Source: Cordilura impudica (taxonomy: Eukaryota; Arthropoda; Insecta; Diptera; Scathophagidae). From it: DNA of 64,000 nucleotides. The notes beneath the pieces are model-generated. The model saw only the letters and a program-made list of their open reading frames with translations. It was not told where the DNA came from and did no database searches. A program made the position numbers and the translations under genes. Within the stretch, counting starts at the first letter, position 1, and each line of letters opens with the position of its first letter. The stretch is taken from positions 85,722,465 to 85,786,464 of the forward strand of contig OY821520.1 in the NCBI GenBank assembly GCA_963682025.1. Direction: 5' to 3'. Shown here in pieces: positions 1 through 11,765 of this stretch.

Positions 1-524
1 TCGGTCCACGTTCAGACCTAGTCCCCATACAAATGACCCGTATGAAATCGACATAAATTGCCATAAGATCCAAATTATCATATAGGTCTTAGTCAAATTG
101 GGTGTGTATGTGTTTATTGTATCCATCAGTTGTCCAAAAATAATCGCTATAGGACAATTCTTAGTTATAGGCCCCATATAGAGCTGCTTTCCGATCTTCA
201 CTTAAATCTATCAAAAAACAAAAATATTGCACAGATTTTTCTCAAATTTGGTTTGTGTATATTTTTTCAAAATATAAGTGACTTTACTAAATATGGTCAG
301 GATCCGTCCATTTTTCGACCCAGTCCCCATATAAATATAGCACCCGATATGAACTTTTTCATATCTGCAGCAAAAAAATTAATAAAAATGGCCTCAAATT
401 TGGTTTATGCTTATTTTCTATATCCAATTAATTGGACCGAAGAGATAGGATCTCTAAACCATGGTATAGGGCATCGTACAGTCGGTCTAGAGCAACTATA
501 ATTTTCTAAATTGTTTTACTTGTT
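1..524 (+). repeat. Family-1 repeat, 5'-truncated by the window edge
   Basis: Family 1 is the dominant ~790 bp dispersed repeat here. Its plus orientation is defined as running from the TTATACCC hairpin to the ending CTTACTTGTT. This copy starts inside the element at the stretch beginning CGGTCCACGTTCAGACC and keeps the 3' end, where the palindrome AGTCGGTCTAG is degraded and a few bases are inserted before ACTTGTT. The reading frames inside it are not conserved as protein. Confidence 0.85.
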
Positions 525-1888
525 AAAGATGGAGTTTGCGGTGAAAATAAATCATTATAAATATCGAGAAATTGGTTCACTCTTGAATTTTATTAATATC
601 ATTCTAATTGAAGTTCAATATCACTTACTAATTCTAGGCTTGGCAAATTGTTTGTTTTTTTTTTGTCCAATACTGATTAAAAATACATCAAAACGCCAAA
701 AGTTGTGAAATATGCTGAATATGTGAACTTCAACGGCCAGGAAACTACTTTAGTGGACGAGTGGATGCCTGTAAAGGATACAATTAATTTGGATATTATG
801 TTCGTTCAATAGAAAATGCTTAAATAGCACAACTAGTCTACTGTGTTCTACCTAAAAACAAGGGTCGTGGACCAGACAGATAAATTATGGCTGAGCGTTT
901 TGGCACAAATATTCTAACGAAATACCGGTAGGCAAATTTTGATACAGTATTGGATCCCCTACCTATATTAAAAAAAAAAAAACATATTTCCATGTGAATC
1001 ATTTTTGGCACGTTCTATTTTTATACGATTCCTGTCTTAATATAAAAAAAAATATATCAATTAAATTAGAAATTTGATAACATATTTATACTGAATTTTT
1101 TTCAATCAAATAATTTGAAAATAATCAAAGACACAAAATCTGACAAATAATAATATAAGCAATAATTTTTCTTAAGGGGTTCTTACTAACCTAATCTCGT
1201 TATTAAAAACAAAGTCTGATAAAAGCAAAATAGATTGACAATGTCAATCTATGGTCAAAGTATAATGAGTTTGTGATGATGTTTGTAGCCACCAAAAACA
1301 ATGAAGTCGTCCTATCGACTCAGAATAACTTTCTGAGTCAATTTAACAAACTCTAAATCGAAAATAAAAAAAAATTGTTTGCATGAAACACAACTTAAGC
1401 GGCAGAACATAATTGAAATATATTAAGATCGATTGATTTTCATAACGATCGTCATACAAATATTTTAGGAATTTAGACATAAACTAAACTGGAATTAAAA
1501 TTTTACCGGAAACGTTCTTGCAGTAGTAAAAAAGTTGACTCTTCTATGTATGTCCAAAGATGTCAAAAAGTTTACTGACTTTGAGCCACTGTACCTTTTC
1601 GCTAATCTATCAAATTATTGTTTCATGCGTAGCACAGTGGCGCTATTTGAGTTTTTTCGTTTCACATCTTTTGAACCAATTGCGATAATCAAATAAGTTA
1701 AAAGGCATATGATAGATAATTGTCCAACCTATAAAATAAGTGTCTGAACAAGGTGCTATACCTTCTACGTGCTTACTTATGGGTTATCAAATTTGAAATA
1801 TGTTAACGGCATGAAAAAATCATGATTACGTTAATTAAAAAACATGTTTATGTTAACTAAAAATCATAATTTTTACCCATTTTATATT
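525..1888. other. AT-rich stretch without a recognisable gene
   Basis: No coding region is supported. It holds a small family-1 internal fragment at 1254-1348, which contains the GACTCAGAA/TTCTGAGTC stem. An isolated CACAGTGG at 1633-1640 is followed by CTATTTGAG and resembles the end of the RAG1-like transposon at 38268. The stretch around 1540-1610 resembles 14735-14785, so part of this is old repeat. Confidence 0.6.
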
Positions 1889-3156
1889 TTTTATGTTTAT
1901 TTTATATGGTTTGTATGTTTTAGAAATATTATCCATAAATAAATAAAAAGAAATGTAAAATATGGGGATTTTTCGAAGTTATTTCTTCAAATTGTTTCAA
2001 AATAATTATCACAATTCATAACAGAAGGTATATCTAATAGACTAATCATTTCTGAACTATAATCATTGGATTCTAACTCTTTTTTTTTAGGGCCGAAGTG
2101 AGATACTCTGGAAATTTATTTATTTATTTATATTTTCGTGACTTAACATGCCGCAGAGATGAAATAACTGGATCGGAAGATGCTCACTACATGTTGAGAT
2201 GTCCTAATTTTGCCTCAGCCTTTATGCTTTTGTTCGAGCAACCATATTTTTTACAAAGTTTGTTGAGGGACTCCTCAGCTTCTCCTGAGCATCGTGTCGC
2301 GTTAAAGATGCCCTTAGTATCTCATAATTGTTCTTGAAAGTTCTAAGTCCATAAACAAGGCCAAAGCTTCTTCGGAACCATACTTTTGAAGGAGTGCGTT
2401 TGGGGGCGTGGGGATGCTCTCTTTAGTCCTTTTAAGTCGTAGTGGGCTTGCATTCTGTCATCTAATTTTGTCATTGTCTTTTGTGTATTTAATAGACAGC
2501 GCTTCCGATTAGCAGTCCTTGGTCAAATCGTTGATGGCATCGCCAAGTTTACTCTTTCTTGTAAAATTTGAATACTCCTCCATACTTTTTTGTGGCCTTT
2601 CTCTTGTACGTCCGGTTGATGTGGTGGGTTCATTTTCTGCGAATGTATCCAGGAAGGTATGCTCATTAAGCCACTTCTCATATTTGGAGTTGAATTTCTT
2701 AAGGCCTCGGAATACTTTCATTCATTTCGCCATAATATCTGCATACATATCAGAAGATTATTTGATACACTTTTGCTTCTCTGCAGATTATCGTACAAAC
2801 TATCAAGTTCTTCTAAAGCAGCTTCAACGAAATCCGTTCGGTGGTGGGGGGTTGAGTTCCTAAACAGATCAAACAATTTTGAGCTGTTCAACGCCATAGT
2901 TTTAGAGCGCCAAAAATAATTTTCCACAAAACACTTGCCGCACCAACTTTCAGTCATAGACTAATCCAGGGATTATGCCTATTTTTCAATATATAGTCTG
3001 ATGTATTACCTTATAGGTACCATTTGGATTAAGGGTTCATGAAAGGGTTATGCTCCCATGTCTAAAAATGTACTTTTTACCTGTATACAAATGACACTTC
3101 GGTCGAATTACGCAATGTTGATGTTATGCACGTGTTCAAATAAAATGTGTGCCCAC
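1889..3156 (-). mobile_element. Unidentified transposon relic, copy 1 of a pair
   Basis: This region is collinear with 9841-10937 over more than 1 kb, from a shared TTTATTTTATA-rich left part to a shared GCCCAC right edge. Coding lies on the minus strand in two frames: about 2957-2718 (begins near MALNSSKLFDLFRN, then a DSLYDNLQRSKS segment) and 2721-2509 (contains ENEPTTSTGRTRERPQKS and a basic NFTRKSKL stretch). The order, an N-terminal segment, then a TTSTGR-x-R basic motif, then a Lys/Arg-rich segment, resembles the N-terminus of the RAG1-like transposase at 38.9 kb, which has GRAAKPIDGCSERSRRRKL. That link is inference. No TIR or catalytic domain was found. Copy 1 carries a ~60 bp TTTA-rich insert near 2085-2140 and extra sequence at 2250-2335 that copy 2 lacks. 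Confidence 0.6.
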
Positions 3157-3889
3157 TAGGACTATAACCAAATTTTTCGCATAGTCCCACGAGGTGGTCA
3201 ATGATGTTTTATGAAAGAAAAACATTATCTTGGGTTATTTTACAAAAAAAAAAACATCACGTACCAAATTCATTTTCCAAATCAATACAAAGAGATTTTT
3301 TTAACAAGTTATTTTATTTCATATCACAACAAGTTATTTAACTTCATATACAATGGTTATACTTATAATTAAGAAAAAACAAAAATATTATAGCATCCTT
3401 TAATTATAACTGTATGATAACAATTTTAAGTTTAAAGTAGGTGTAGATTTAGGTGGATATATATCCTGCACTGTTTTTATTGCATGCTCTGCACAAATAT
3501 TACTCCTTTGCTGAATTTTGATTAATGAATCATCTTGTATCCAATGTTTTAAAAAGCATTTCTTGGCGTTTTTGGATCTTGCTTATGACTGGTATAAAAG
3601 TTGAACGTTATCTTCATGAAGTCGGTGACCGCAGTTAAACTCACAAATTGGGTATAACTCAGACTGATATTTTGGTATTAGTATAAATGCTATAAGTGCA
3701 AGGATGGCCCTCGAATTCCATCGTGCATTACTGATCGGTAGAATAGCTTTAAATTTTATATATGGAAAGAAAAGACTGACAACCCCGTTCTTAATAAATA
3801 TAATTTTTTTTCATATTAAAGTAATTAAAAATAAGGAGAGCTACTCTCAAGTGTTACTAAATGTTCACTTTTTTGATAAATATTGCAGT
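3157..3889. other. AT-rich stretch before the non-LTR element
   Basis: No gene is supported. The right part, from about 3560 on, may be the 5' untranslated leader of the non-LTR element that starts coding at 3890, but I cannot place its 5' end. Confidence 0.4.
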
Positions 3890-4811
3890 ATGGCTGGTAA
3901 AACACGAAAAAGTTTAAACAGAAACAAAATAATATGTATACAATGCAAAACCAGGTACTGGGAAGTGACGATGCTTTGCAATGCGATGTTTTTAAAAAAC
4001 ACTCCACTCACTTTGCAGCAAATTGGATAAAAAGGAATATGATAAATTGTTAAAAAATACCTCTCTTGAGTACAAGTGTCATTTTTGTGCGCCAGTTGAA
4101 GCTGTTTCTGTGTGTGTAAGCGAATTACAAGAAATCAAAACAAAACTTGATCAGCTGGCTGAGATTAAAGAAACAATAAATTTTATGTCATCTCAATATG
4201 ATGCTATATTGAAGGGTGTAACAAAGAATACAAATGAGATAAAAACATTAAAAAAGGAGAATGGTACCCTACGCAAAGAGATCAATAATTTAAAATCAAC
4301 TGTGAACTGTTTAAATAATGTAAGAGTACAAAATGATTGCATAATTAGTGGTGTTGAAACTAGTGGAATGAAGAATGCTATGGATGTTGTTTTAGACGTG
4401 GCCTAAAAAACCGGAGCGGATATTTGTGAGGATCATATTGATGAAGTATATTTCATGAATCGGAAGCAACAAGACAGCAATAAAAAAAGTTCAGTTGTAG
4501 TTAAATTTACAAATAAAAAATCAAAGAAAGTTTTTATGCAAGAGAAGTCAAAATTGAAAGAAGTTGATGACTTAAAAAAAGTTTTTATAAATGATTTCAT
4601 GTGCAAAGAGACAATGGAAGTATTAAAACATGCAAAGTCTTTTAAAACCGTTGGTTTCGAATTCGTTAATTCTAGACGTGGCAAGGTTTTCGCTAGGAAA
4701 AATATAAACTCGAGACCGATTTCGCTTAGAAATATGGATGAAGTTGACAACTTGCTCTGTAAATTTGCAGAAGAAGAAGATGATGTAACACAATTTCAGT
4801 CTCCAAATTAA
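3890..4811 (+). pseudogene. Non-LTR ORF1 (zinc-finger, coiled-coil RNA-binding protein), disrupted
   Basis: ORF1 proteins of this group package element RNA. The start ATG at 3890 follows TATTGCAGT. A CxxC near residue 17 and a second pair (KCHFC) after a frameshift near 4010-4030 form a split zinc finger of the kind found at ORF1 N-termini. A Leu/Ile-heptad region from about 4120 to 4330 (ELQEIKTKLDQLAEI and onwards) predicts a coiled coil. The basic C-terminal half reads VVVKFTNKKSKKVF. One in-frame TAA at 4404-4406 splits the coiled-coil part from the C-terminal part, and both parts are in the same frame, so a single nonsense change separates them. Annotation as ORF1 rests on order and motifs, and the clade is inferred. 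Confidence 0.75.
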
Positions 4812-4939
4812 AATTCTTAAGTGTAACTTACAATTTTGAACACTTTTTTTTATAACTTTTTATGGATACAAAGTATTTTTTTAATTTAAACTCTTAATTA
4901 ATAATTAATAAATCTAACACAAATTCTTTTAATATATTA

Positions 4940-7660
4940 TCAATAAACGTAAGAAGTATTTCGTCAATTAGAAAATTCAACAATTTTAAATCTAAATTAT
5001 GTAGTTTGTCGATAATGCCTGAAGTAATTGCTGTCCAAGAAAGGTGGTTCGATAAAAATTCTATAAATTTGTATTCAATTGATGGATTTAACGTAGTCCA
5101 CTTTTGTAGGAATGATAATTATGGCGGAACTTCTGTTTATGTTAACCAACAATTTAAATACAGTCTGTTAGCTACTCGAAGTGAAAATTTTTTGGACATT
5201 GTATCAATATCAATATCAGATGTCAAAATAAACAATAAACCCTTGGTGATTACCTCGCTCTACAGGTCGCAAAAATTTTTATTCGAAACCTTTTTAATAA
5301 AAATAGAAGATTTGCTCACGGATATAAATAATTTTCCAAGTATCTTTGTTGGAGATTTTAATATTGATCTAATATGCGAAGACACTCGTAGTCAATCTTT
5401 ACTTGATTTATTTTCTGAATATAATTTCATTTCCTGCCATAAACTAATAACGAGACCAGCCTCTAAATATTGTATAGATTGCATTTTTTCAAATTTAACA
5501 ACATGTTGTTTGATCAATTCCATTCAGAATACCATAACGGATTATAATTTTTTGTTTTGTGAAATCAAAATGAACTTTAATCATCGGAAAGCTGTTGTTG
5601 AAAAGAGATATCACTTGGATAATGATAAGTTTGCTTCTTATCTTGATAACAACTTAAGTCTCATTAATTCAGGAGGTTGTTCTGAACAATGTAAACAATT
5701 AATCGATACTCTTTCGTTAGCGACTCTTCAAAGCACAAGTTTAACCACTAGAAAAATAAACATTCGACAAAAGGTGTGTCCATGGATGTCTGAATCGTTA
5801 TTAGCTTTAATAAGCTATAAGCACAAGTTGTTGAAATCCAGAAGGAAAAATAAGCAAGACAAGAATATTTCGGAACTCTTAGGATAAGCAAAATTATTAA
5901 TATTTGTAATAAACAACTAATGAATAATTATTATGACCACAATATACGAAATTGCAATGGTGACTACAGAAAAACGTGGGAGTTTCTGAATAAACAACTT
6001 GGAAAGGGCCCAAAATCATCAATTGAGTTAATATCAAATGATAATATGGTTGTTACGTCAGATGCGGAAAAAGCAAATATTTTTAACAAATTTTTCTATA
6101 ACTCGGTAAGAGATATGTGAGCGGGTATACTACATGATTCGTTTTAACCTAGCAGAAATAGGAAAGATAAAAATTTAACAAATTTTGGAAAACTTAGAAA
6201 AAAAAAATAAAAGTCCTGGATGCGACAAAATTACTCCAAAGATGTTGTTGGTGCGTATAAAAATGTTGTCAGAGATTATTGCAAACATATTTAATAAAAT
6301 GATTATTGAGGCAAACTATCCTTCGGTCCTAAAAGTACACAAAATTATTCCCATTCCAAAATCTCTAGGTATTAATAAAATTGAATATTATAGACCAAAC
6401 TCCCTGCTTTCGATTATTGATAAAATATTTGAAAAACTTATATTTTAGCAACCAACAAACTATTTGGAATATGATAAGACGTTATTTGATCGGCAGTACG
6501 GATTTAAGAAAGGCGCAGGTACGGATAAAGCTGTTATTAATGTGGTTGATTACATTTGTAACGGACTAGATTTTGGGTATAAAGGAGTTGCTGGAGTATT
6601 TTTTGATTTGCCCAAAGCTTTTGATCTGGTGGACCATAAAATTTTAGTACAAAAACTGGAAATTTTTGGATTTTCTCAAAAATCCATTTTATTGTTTGAG
6701 GATTATTTCAAAAACAGATGGCAGTATGTTCAAGTTGGTGAATGCAAAAGTAATCAGTTGGGTGTTTTGTGTGGAGTTCCACAAGGCAGCGTCCTTGGGC
6801 CATTGCTATTTAAAATTTTTATTAATGACATCAAACACATAAAGTTTAACGGAAAGTTGTTTATGTTTGCTGACGATATATGCTTGTTTTACAATTATAA
6901 GTTTCAGCAGGTGCTGCAGATGTAAATAGAATATGATGCGGCGATTTTGTCAGAATTTTTAAGACTAAATAAATTAATTATAAATGCAAACAAAACTAAA
7001 GTATTAAATTTAGACCATATATGCTAAGTACTAATCAAAATTTGAGCGTGCATGTTGATGGTAAAATAATAAATGAGTCTGAGAGCGTTAAATATCTTGG
7101 TATTAACATGAATCAGAACATTATGTGGGAAAATCACATAAATAGTATGAAATCGAAAATATCTTCAAGAATCGGAATTCTTTATAAATTTAAAAACAAG
7201 TTAGATATTAAAACCAAAATGTTACTATATTAGTCCTTGGTTCATTCTCATTTGACGTATCTTCCGATAATTTATGGATGCAGATCAAGCTCTGCATTAA
7301 AATCTTTACAGTCAGCACAAAATAAAGCATTAAAAATCGTATTCAATATTCCGCTGCGGTTTAGTACAATAAATATTTTCAAATATTATGCCAAAACAAC
7401 ACTCCCAGTAAATGGTTTATACAAGCAAAAGCTGTTAACATACGTTTTTAAATGTTTAAAAGGTTTTGGTTTTCATACCATGCAATTTCACCAGAATGTA
7501 ACATACACTCACAAGATTACAAGACAGGCTTTGGATTAAAACGTTACGAGATGTCGTCTAGAGTTAACCAAACAACGAGTGAGTTATTCTGGACCCATGC
7601 AGTTTAATCAACTACCTGATTATTTTAAAAAAAAATTCAGTTTTATCGACTTTTAAAATC
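4940..7660 (+). pseudogene. Non-LTR ORF2 (endonuclease and reverse transcriptase), disrupted
   Basis: ORF2 nicks the target and copies element RNA. The endonuclease part lies at about 4940-5580, with INVRSISS at the start, then VIAVQERWF, GDFNIDL and a short RPASKYCIDCIF segment. The RT part shows NKSPGCDKI (about 6205-6230), QYGFKKGAGTDKA (about 6490), FFDLPKAFDLVDH, GVPQGSVLGPLLF and the catalytic FADD at about 6865-6880. The C-terminal part shows VKYLGINM (7085-7110) and the thumb-like region ending near 7540. Stop or frame changes occur near 5887, 6120, 6448, 6925 and 7233. The catalytic Asp pair survives, but the frame does not. Confidence 0.85.
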
Positions 7661-7990
7661 AATTTGAAAAAATATATGTTAGAAAATGTCGAAATACTTC
7701 TTACATCTTGAACTATTTAACTTGTTACTTTTTTATTCTATTATTTTTGTTTCTTTTTTTTTAAATTTACACAACTCAGGTTTTTTTTTTAAATAAGATA
7801 TAGAAAAATGTATTGATAAAAGAAATGCGTAAACAATTAGTTGCCTTACTAGCCTCTATTAAGCCCTTACCGGCGCTGAGGCAAAATATTTAAAATTTTT
7901 GTAATTAAATTATATTTGGAAATAATAATAATAAAAAAAAAAAAAAATTTGTTTTTTTTATAATATCTGAATGCATTTCCCAATTCAAAA

Positions 7991-8785
7991 CAAGTAAGAA
8001 AATTATAGTCGGTCTAGACCGACTATACGATACCCTATACCATGCGTTTAGAAACCCTATCTCTTAGGCCCAACTAACTGGACATTGAAAATAAGCAAAA
8101 ACCAAATTTGAGTGGGATTTTTATTAATTTTTTTGGCTGCAGATATGAAAAAGTTCATATCGGATGCTATATCTATAAAGGGACTAGGTCCAAAAATGGA
8201 CCGATCCTGATCATGTTTGTTAAGTCTCTTGTATTTTGCAAAAATATATACAAACAAAATTTGAGAAGAATCAGTGCAATATTTTTGTTTTTTAATAGAT
8301 TTAAGTGAAGATCGGGAAGCAGCTCTATATGGGGCCAAAGGGCTCATTTCTGGACTACTCATTAATAGATGTAATGAATGCATACAAACACAATTTGAGT
8401 AAGATCTATATGACAATTTGGATCTTATGGCAATTTATGTCGATTTCATAGGGGTAATTTGTATGGGGGCTAGGTCTGAACATGTACCGATTCTCACCAA
8501 TTTCAATAGCGTTCATCCCATGGCCTATAGAAGCTTATATACCAAATTTCGTCAAAGTACATTCATATTTGCGACCTGCAGTTTGATTACAAAGTTTACA
8601 TGGACACACAGACGGACAGACGGACAGACGGACGGACGGACGGACGGACATTGTTAAATCAACTCAAAAAGTGATTCTGATTCGATCGGTATAATTAAAG
8701 ATGGGTCTAGGACAAATATTTTTGGTTGTTACAAACAGCAGCACAAAGTCATTATACCCAAACCACATAGTGGTATAGGGTATAA
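7991..8785 (-). repeat. Family-1 repeat, full length, minus orientation
   Basis: It begins CAAGTAAGAAAATTATAG and the palindrome AGTCGGTCTAGACCGACT, and ends with the GTGGTATAGGGTATAA hairpin. The internal CGGACGGACGG run lies at about 8610-8650. It is the left arm of a large inverted pair with 8811-9622, separated by only about 25 bp. Confidence 0.95.
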
Positions 8786-8810
8786 TTATACATATGATAT
8801 GTGTATTTTA

Positions 8811-9622
8811 TTATACCCTATACCACTATGTGGTTTGGGTATAATGACTTTGTGCTGCTGTTTGTAACAACCAAAAATATTTGACCTAGACCCATCTTTA
8901 ATTAAACCGATCGAATCAGAATCTCTATCTGATTCGATTTAACAATGTCCGTCCGTCCGTCCGTCCGTCCGTCCGTCCGTCTGTGTGTCCAAGTAAAGCT
9001 TGTAATCAAACTGCAGGTCGCAAATATGAATACATTTTGATGAAATTTAGCATATAAGCTTTTATCCGCCATAGGATGAACGCTATTGAAATTGGTGAGA
9101 ATCGGTCCATGTTCAGACCTAGCCCCCATACAAATGACCCCTATGAAATCGACTTAAATTGCCATAAGATCCAAATTATAATATAAATCTTAGTCAAATT
9201 GGGTTTGTATGTGTTTATTACATCCATTAATCAGTAGTCCAAAAATGATCCCCATGGGACAACTCTTAGTCATAGGCCCCATATAGAGCTGCTTCCCGAT
9301 CTTCACTTAAATCTATCAAAAAACAAAAATATTGCACTGATTCTTCTCAAATTTTGTTTGTATATATTTTTGCAAAATACAAGAGACCTTACCAAACATG
9401 GTCAGGATCGGTACATTTTTGGGCCTGGTCCCCATATAGATATAGCATCTGATATGAACTTTTTCATATCTGCAGACAAAAAAATTTAAAAAAATACCAC
9501 TCAATTTGGTTTATGCTTATTTTCTATGTCTAGTTATTTGGGCCTATGGGGTAGGGTCTCTAAACGCATGGTATAGGGTATCCTATAGTCGGTCTAGACC
9601 GACTATAATTTTCTTACTTGTT
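8811..9622 (+). repeat. Family-1 repeat, full length, plus orientation
   Basis: It begins TTATACCCTATACCACTATG and ends CTTACTTGTT. It contains the GTCCGTCC run at 8946-8980. It pairs head to head with 7991-8785, so single-stranded DNA here could fold into a stem of nearly 800 bp. Confidence 0.95.
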
Positions 9623-9806
9623 TTCTGTATGTGTTAGTAGCAACTGCAATTTACTCAAAATAAAGGACAAAATTTAAAAATCTGTAAATCTACAAAACGG
9701 CGAAAAAGAAGTACCTTTCAAATAATATACGTTTGGTCAAAATCGAGATGAAACGGTAGAAGCTACATCCGTCACAAGAAATCGCCTAGCCTATTAATAT
9801 TATAGA
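9623..9806 (-). mobile_element. Short non-autonomous Helitron, truncated
   Basis: Same family as 18160-18505 and 43588-43945. The shared segment runs from GTAGCAACT-like sequence through AAATCTGTAAATCT and AATCGCCTAGCC to the 5' terminus, which on the minus strand reads TCTATAATATTAATAGG. The terminal TC is at 9805-9806, with host T at 9807. The CTAG end is missing, and the element abuts the 3' end of the family-1 copy. Confidence 0.65.
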
Positions 9807-9840
9807 TACCGTATACCACTATATGGTTTGGGTTTGATTT

Positions 9841-10937
9841 GGTTTTTTTTATGTATGTTTATTTTATAAGGTTTGATTGTTTTAGAATTATTATCCATAA
9901 ATAAATAAAAAAAAAAAATATAAAAATGGGGATTTTTCAAATTTATTTTTTCAAATTGCTTCAAAATAATTATCACAACTCATAACAGAAGGTATATCTA
10001 ATCAGTTCTGAACTATAATCATTACATTCTAACTCTTTTCGTGACTTAACATGCCACAGAGATGAAATAAGTGGATCGGAAGATGCTAACAACATGTTGA
10101 AGAGGACCTCATTTTGCCTCAGCCTTTATGCTTTTGTTCGAGCGACCATATTTTTTAGTTCATAAGTCCATAAATAAGGCCAAAGCTTCTTCGGAACCAT
10201 ACTTTTGAAGGGATGCGTTTGGGGGCGTGGGAAAGCTCTCTTTAGTCCTTTTAAGTCGTAGTGGGCTTGCATTTTGTCATCTAACTTTGTCACCGTTCTT
10301 TGTATATTTAATAGACAGCGCTTCCGTAAACAGTCCTTGGTCAAATCGTTGATGGCATCGGCAAGTTTCCTCTTTCTTGTAAAATTTGAATACTCCTCCA
10401 CACTTTTTTGTGGCTTTCCTCTTGCACGTCCGGTTGATGTGGTGGGTTCATTTTCTGCGAATGTATCCAGGAAGGTATTTATATTCATTAAAACACTTCT
10501 CATATTTGGAGTTGAATTTCTTAAGGCCTCGGCATACTTTCATCCATTTCGTCTTAATATCTGCATATATCAGAAGATTATTTAACATACTTTTGCTTCT
10601 CTGCAGATTATCGTACAAACTATCAAGTTCTTGTAAGGCAGTTTCCATGAAATCCTTTGGGGTAGATGAGTTCCTAAACAGATCAAACAATTTTAGGTTA
10701 TTCAACGCCATGAATTTAGAGTGTTAAAAATAATTTTTCACACAGCAGGGATTATGCCTATTTTTCAATATATAGTGTGATCTATTACCTAATAGGTACC
10801 ATTTAGATTAAGGGTTCATGAAAAGGTTATGCTCTCATGTTTAAAAATGTACTTGTTACCTCTGTATATACATGAGATTTCGGTCGAATTACGCAATGTT
10901 GATGTTATGCACGTGTTCAAATGAGATGTTTGCCCAC
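9841..10937 (-). mobile_element. Unidentified transposon relic, copy 2 of a pair
   Basis: This is the better-preserved partner of 1889-3156. Minus-strand coding runs from 10711 (MALNNLKLFDLFRNSSTPKD) to about 10126 through one frameshift near 10450-10500. The second part carries ENEPTTSTGRARGKPQKS, then RKRKLADAINDLTKDC and a tail with RAFPRPQTHPFKSMVPKK. No DDE core is present, so this is either an N-terminal fragment or a non-autonomous derivative. I do not recognise the family with confidence. The basic GR-x-R motif recalls the RAG1-like element at 38.9 kb. Confidence 0.6.
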
Positions 10938-11430
10938 CTGTGGCGACCATAAGTCAATATTGTATCAATTTTATTGTTCTGTGATTGAATGGCTGAATAT
11001 ATTTCTATTTTATGTGCGCATCTGTCTTTTTTAGCTCTTTTAGCTCTAGCAGTCGAAGGAGCAGCTGGGAACGGGTGGACTTTGTTGAATTAGGTAATGG
11101 AATAATCAAAGAACGTATTTTGAAAATATGGCAGATATAAAAATTTACAATTTTTTTTTATTTTCCATCAAAGTTGAAAAATAGACAGTTGGTAAATAGC
11201 GATTTACTTGGGGAAACGCAAAGCAAACAATAAAATTTTTTTCTATAATAAATTACAATTAGTTACCTAGTATTTTGATATTCTACCTGCAACTGGAACA
11301 TATTTCCTAAAAATTGTGTGTTTTTGGAAAACTGAAAATCGGTTAACAGAAAATCGGTCAAAATTGGAAGGGTTATATCTTCTAAACTAAAAGTCTGATT
11401 TTATTGAAAATATCGTAATTTTTGATTTTT
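10938..11430. other. AT-rich stretch, nothing recognised
   Basis: No open frame of note and no repeat match within the window. Confidence 0.5.
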
Positions 11431-11565
11431 AATAAAAATGCCACTCTGATTTGGTTCATGCTTATTTTCTATATCCATTTAGTTGGACCTAAGACCAATT
11501 CTCTAAACGCATGGTATAGGGTATCGCATAGTCGGTCTATACTGACTAAAATTTTCTTATTTGTT
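11431..11565 (+). repeat. Family-1 3'-end fragment
   Basis: It matches the last ~135 bp of family 1 (ATGCCACTCTGATTTGGTTC, then GGTATAGGGTATCGCATAGTC and the degraded terminal palindrome). Confidence 0.8.
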
Positions 11566-11765
11566 TTTAAATGTGCATATTTATTGATTTTATTCATATT
11601 TCAACGCAATACTGGATAATATTTGATGAAAGAACTAATAAAAAAATTTGTTATGTTTGACTTTGTTGAAAAGTCAGATTACCGACAATGGACCGACTAT
11701 GATAACACATCAAAATTATTTTAAGAAGAAAGCTTTATTATCTTAGATTATTATATGTATCCACA

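Larger units (their letters stand above)
3890..7947 (+). mobile_element. Non-LTR retrotransposon (CR1/jockey-type), near full length but dead
   Basis: It has ORF1 (3890-4811), ORF2 with endonuclease and reverse transcriptase (about 4940-7660), then a 3' untranslated part ending in an AATAATAAT plus poly(A) tail at about 7920-7947. The two-ORF layout, zinc finger and coiled coil in ORF1, apurinic-type endonuclease and FADD-type RT place it in the jockey/CR1 superfamily. The exact clade is not settled by eye. Several stops and frameshifts make it immobile. Confidence 0.85.

Noticed and set aside
8418..8657. Recurrent frame beginning MDLMAIYVDFIGVICMGARSEH seen in many family-1 copies
   Set aside because: It appears because the DNA repeat is conserved. 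Copies differ by frameshifts and length, both strands give similar-length frames, and the CGGACGGACGG run is translated as RRTDGRTDG. No sign of protein-level selection.
8946..8980. GTCCGTCCGTCC runs as CRISPR, telomere or independent satellite
   Set aside because: The runs are short, always at the same place within family 1, have no spacers, and vary in copy number like a microsatellite inside the repeat.
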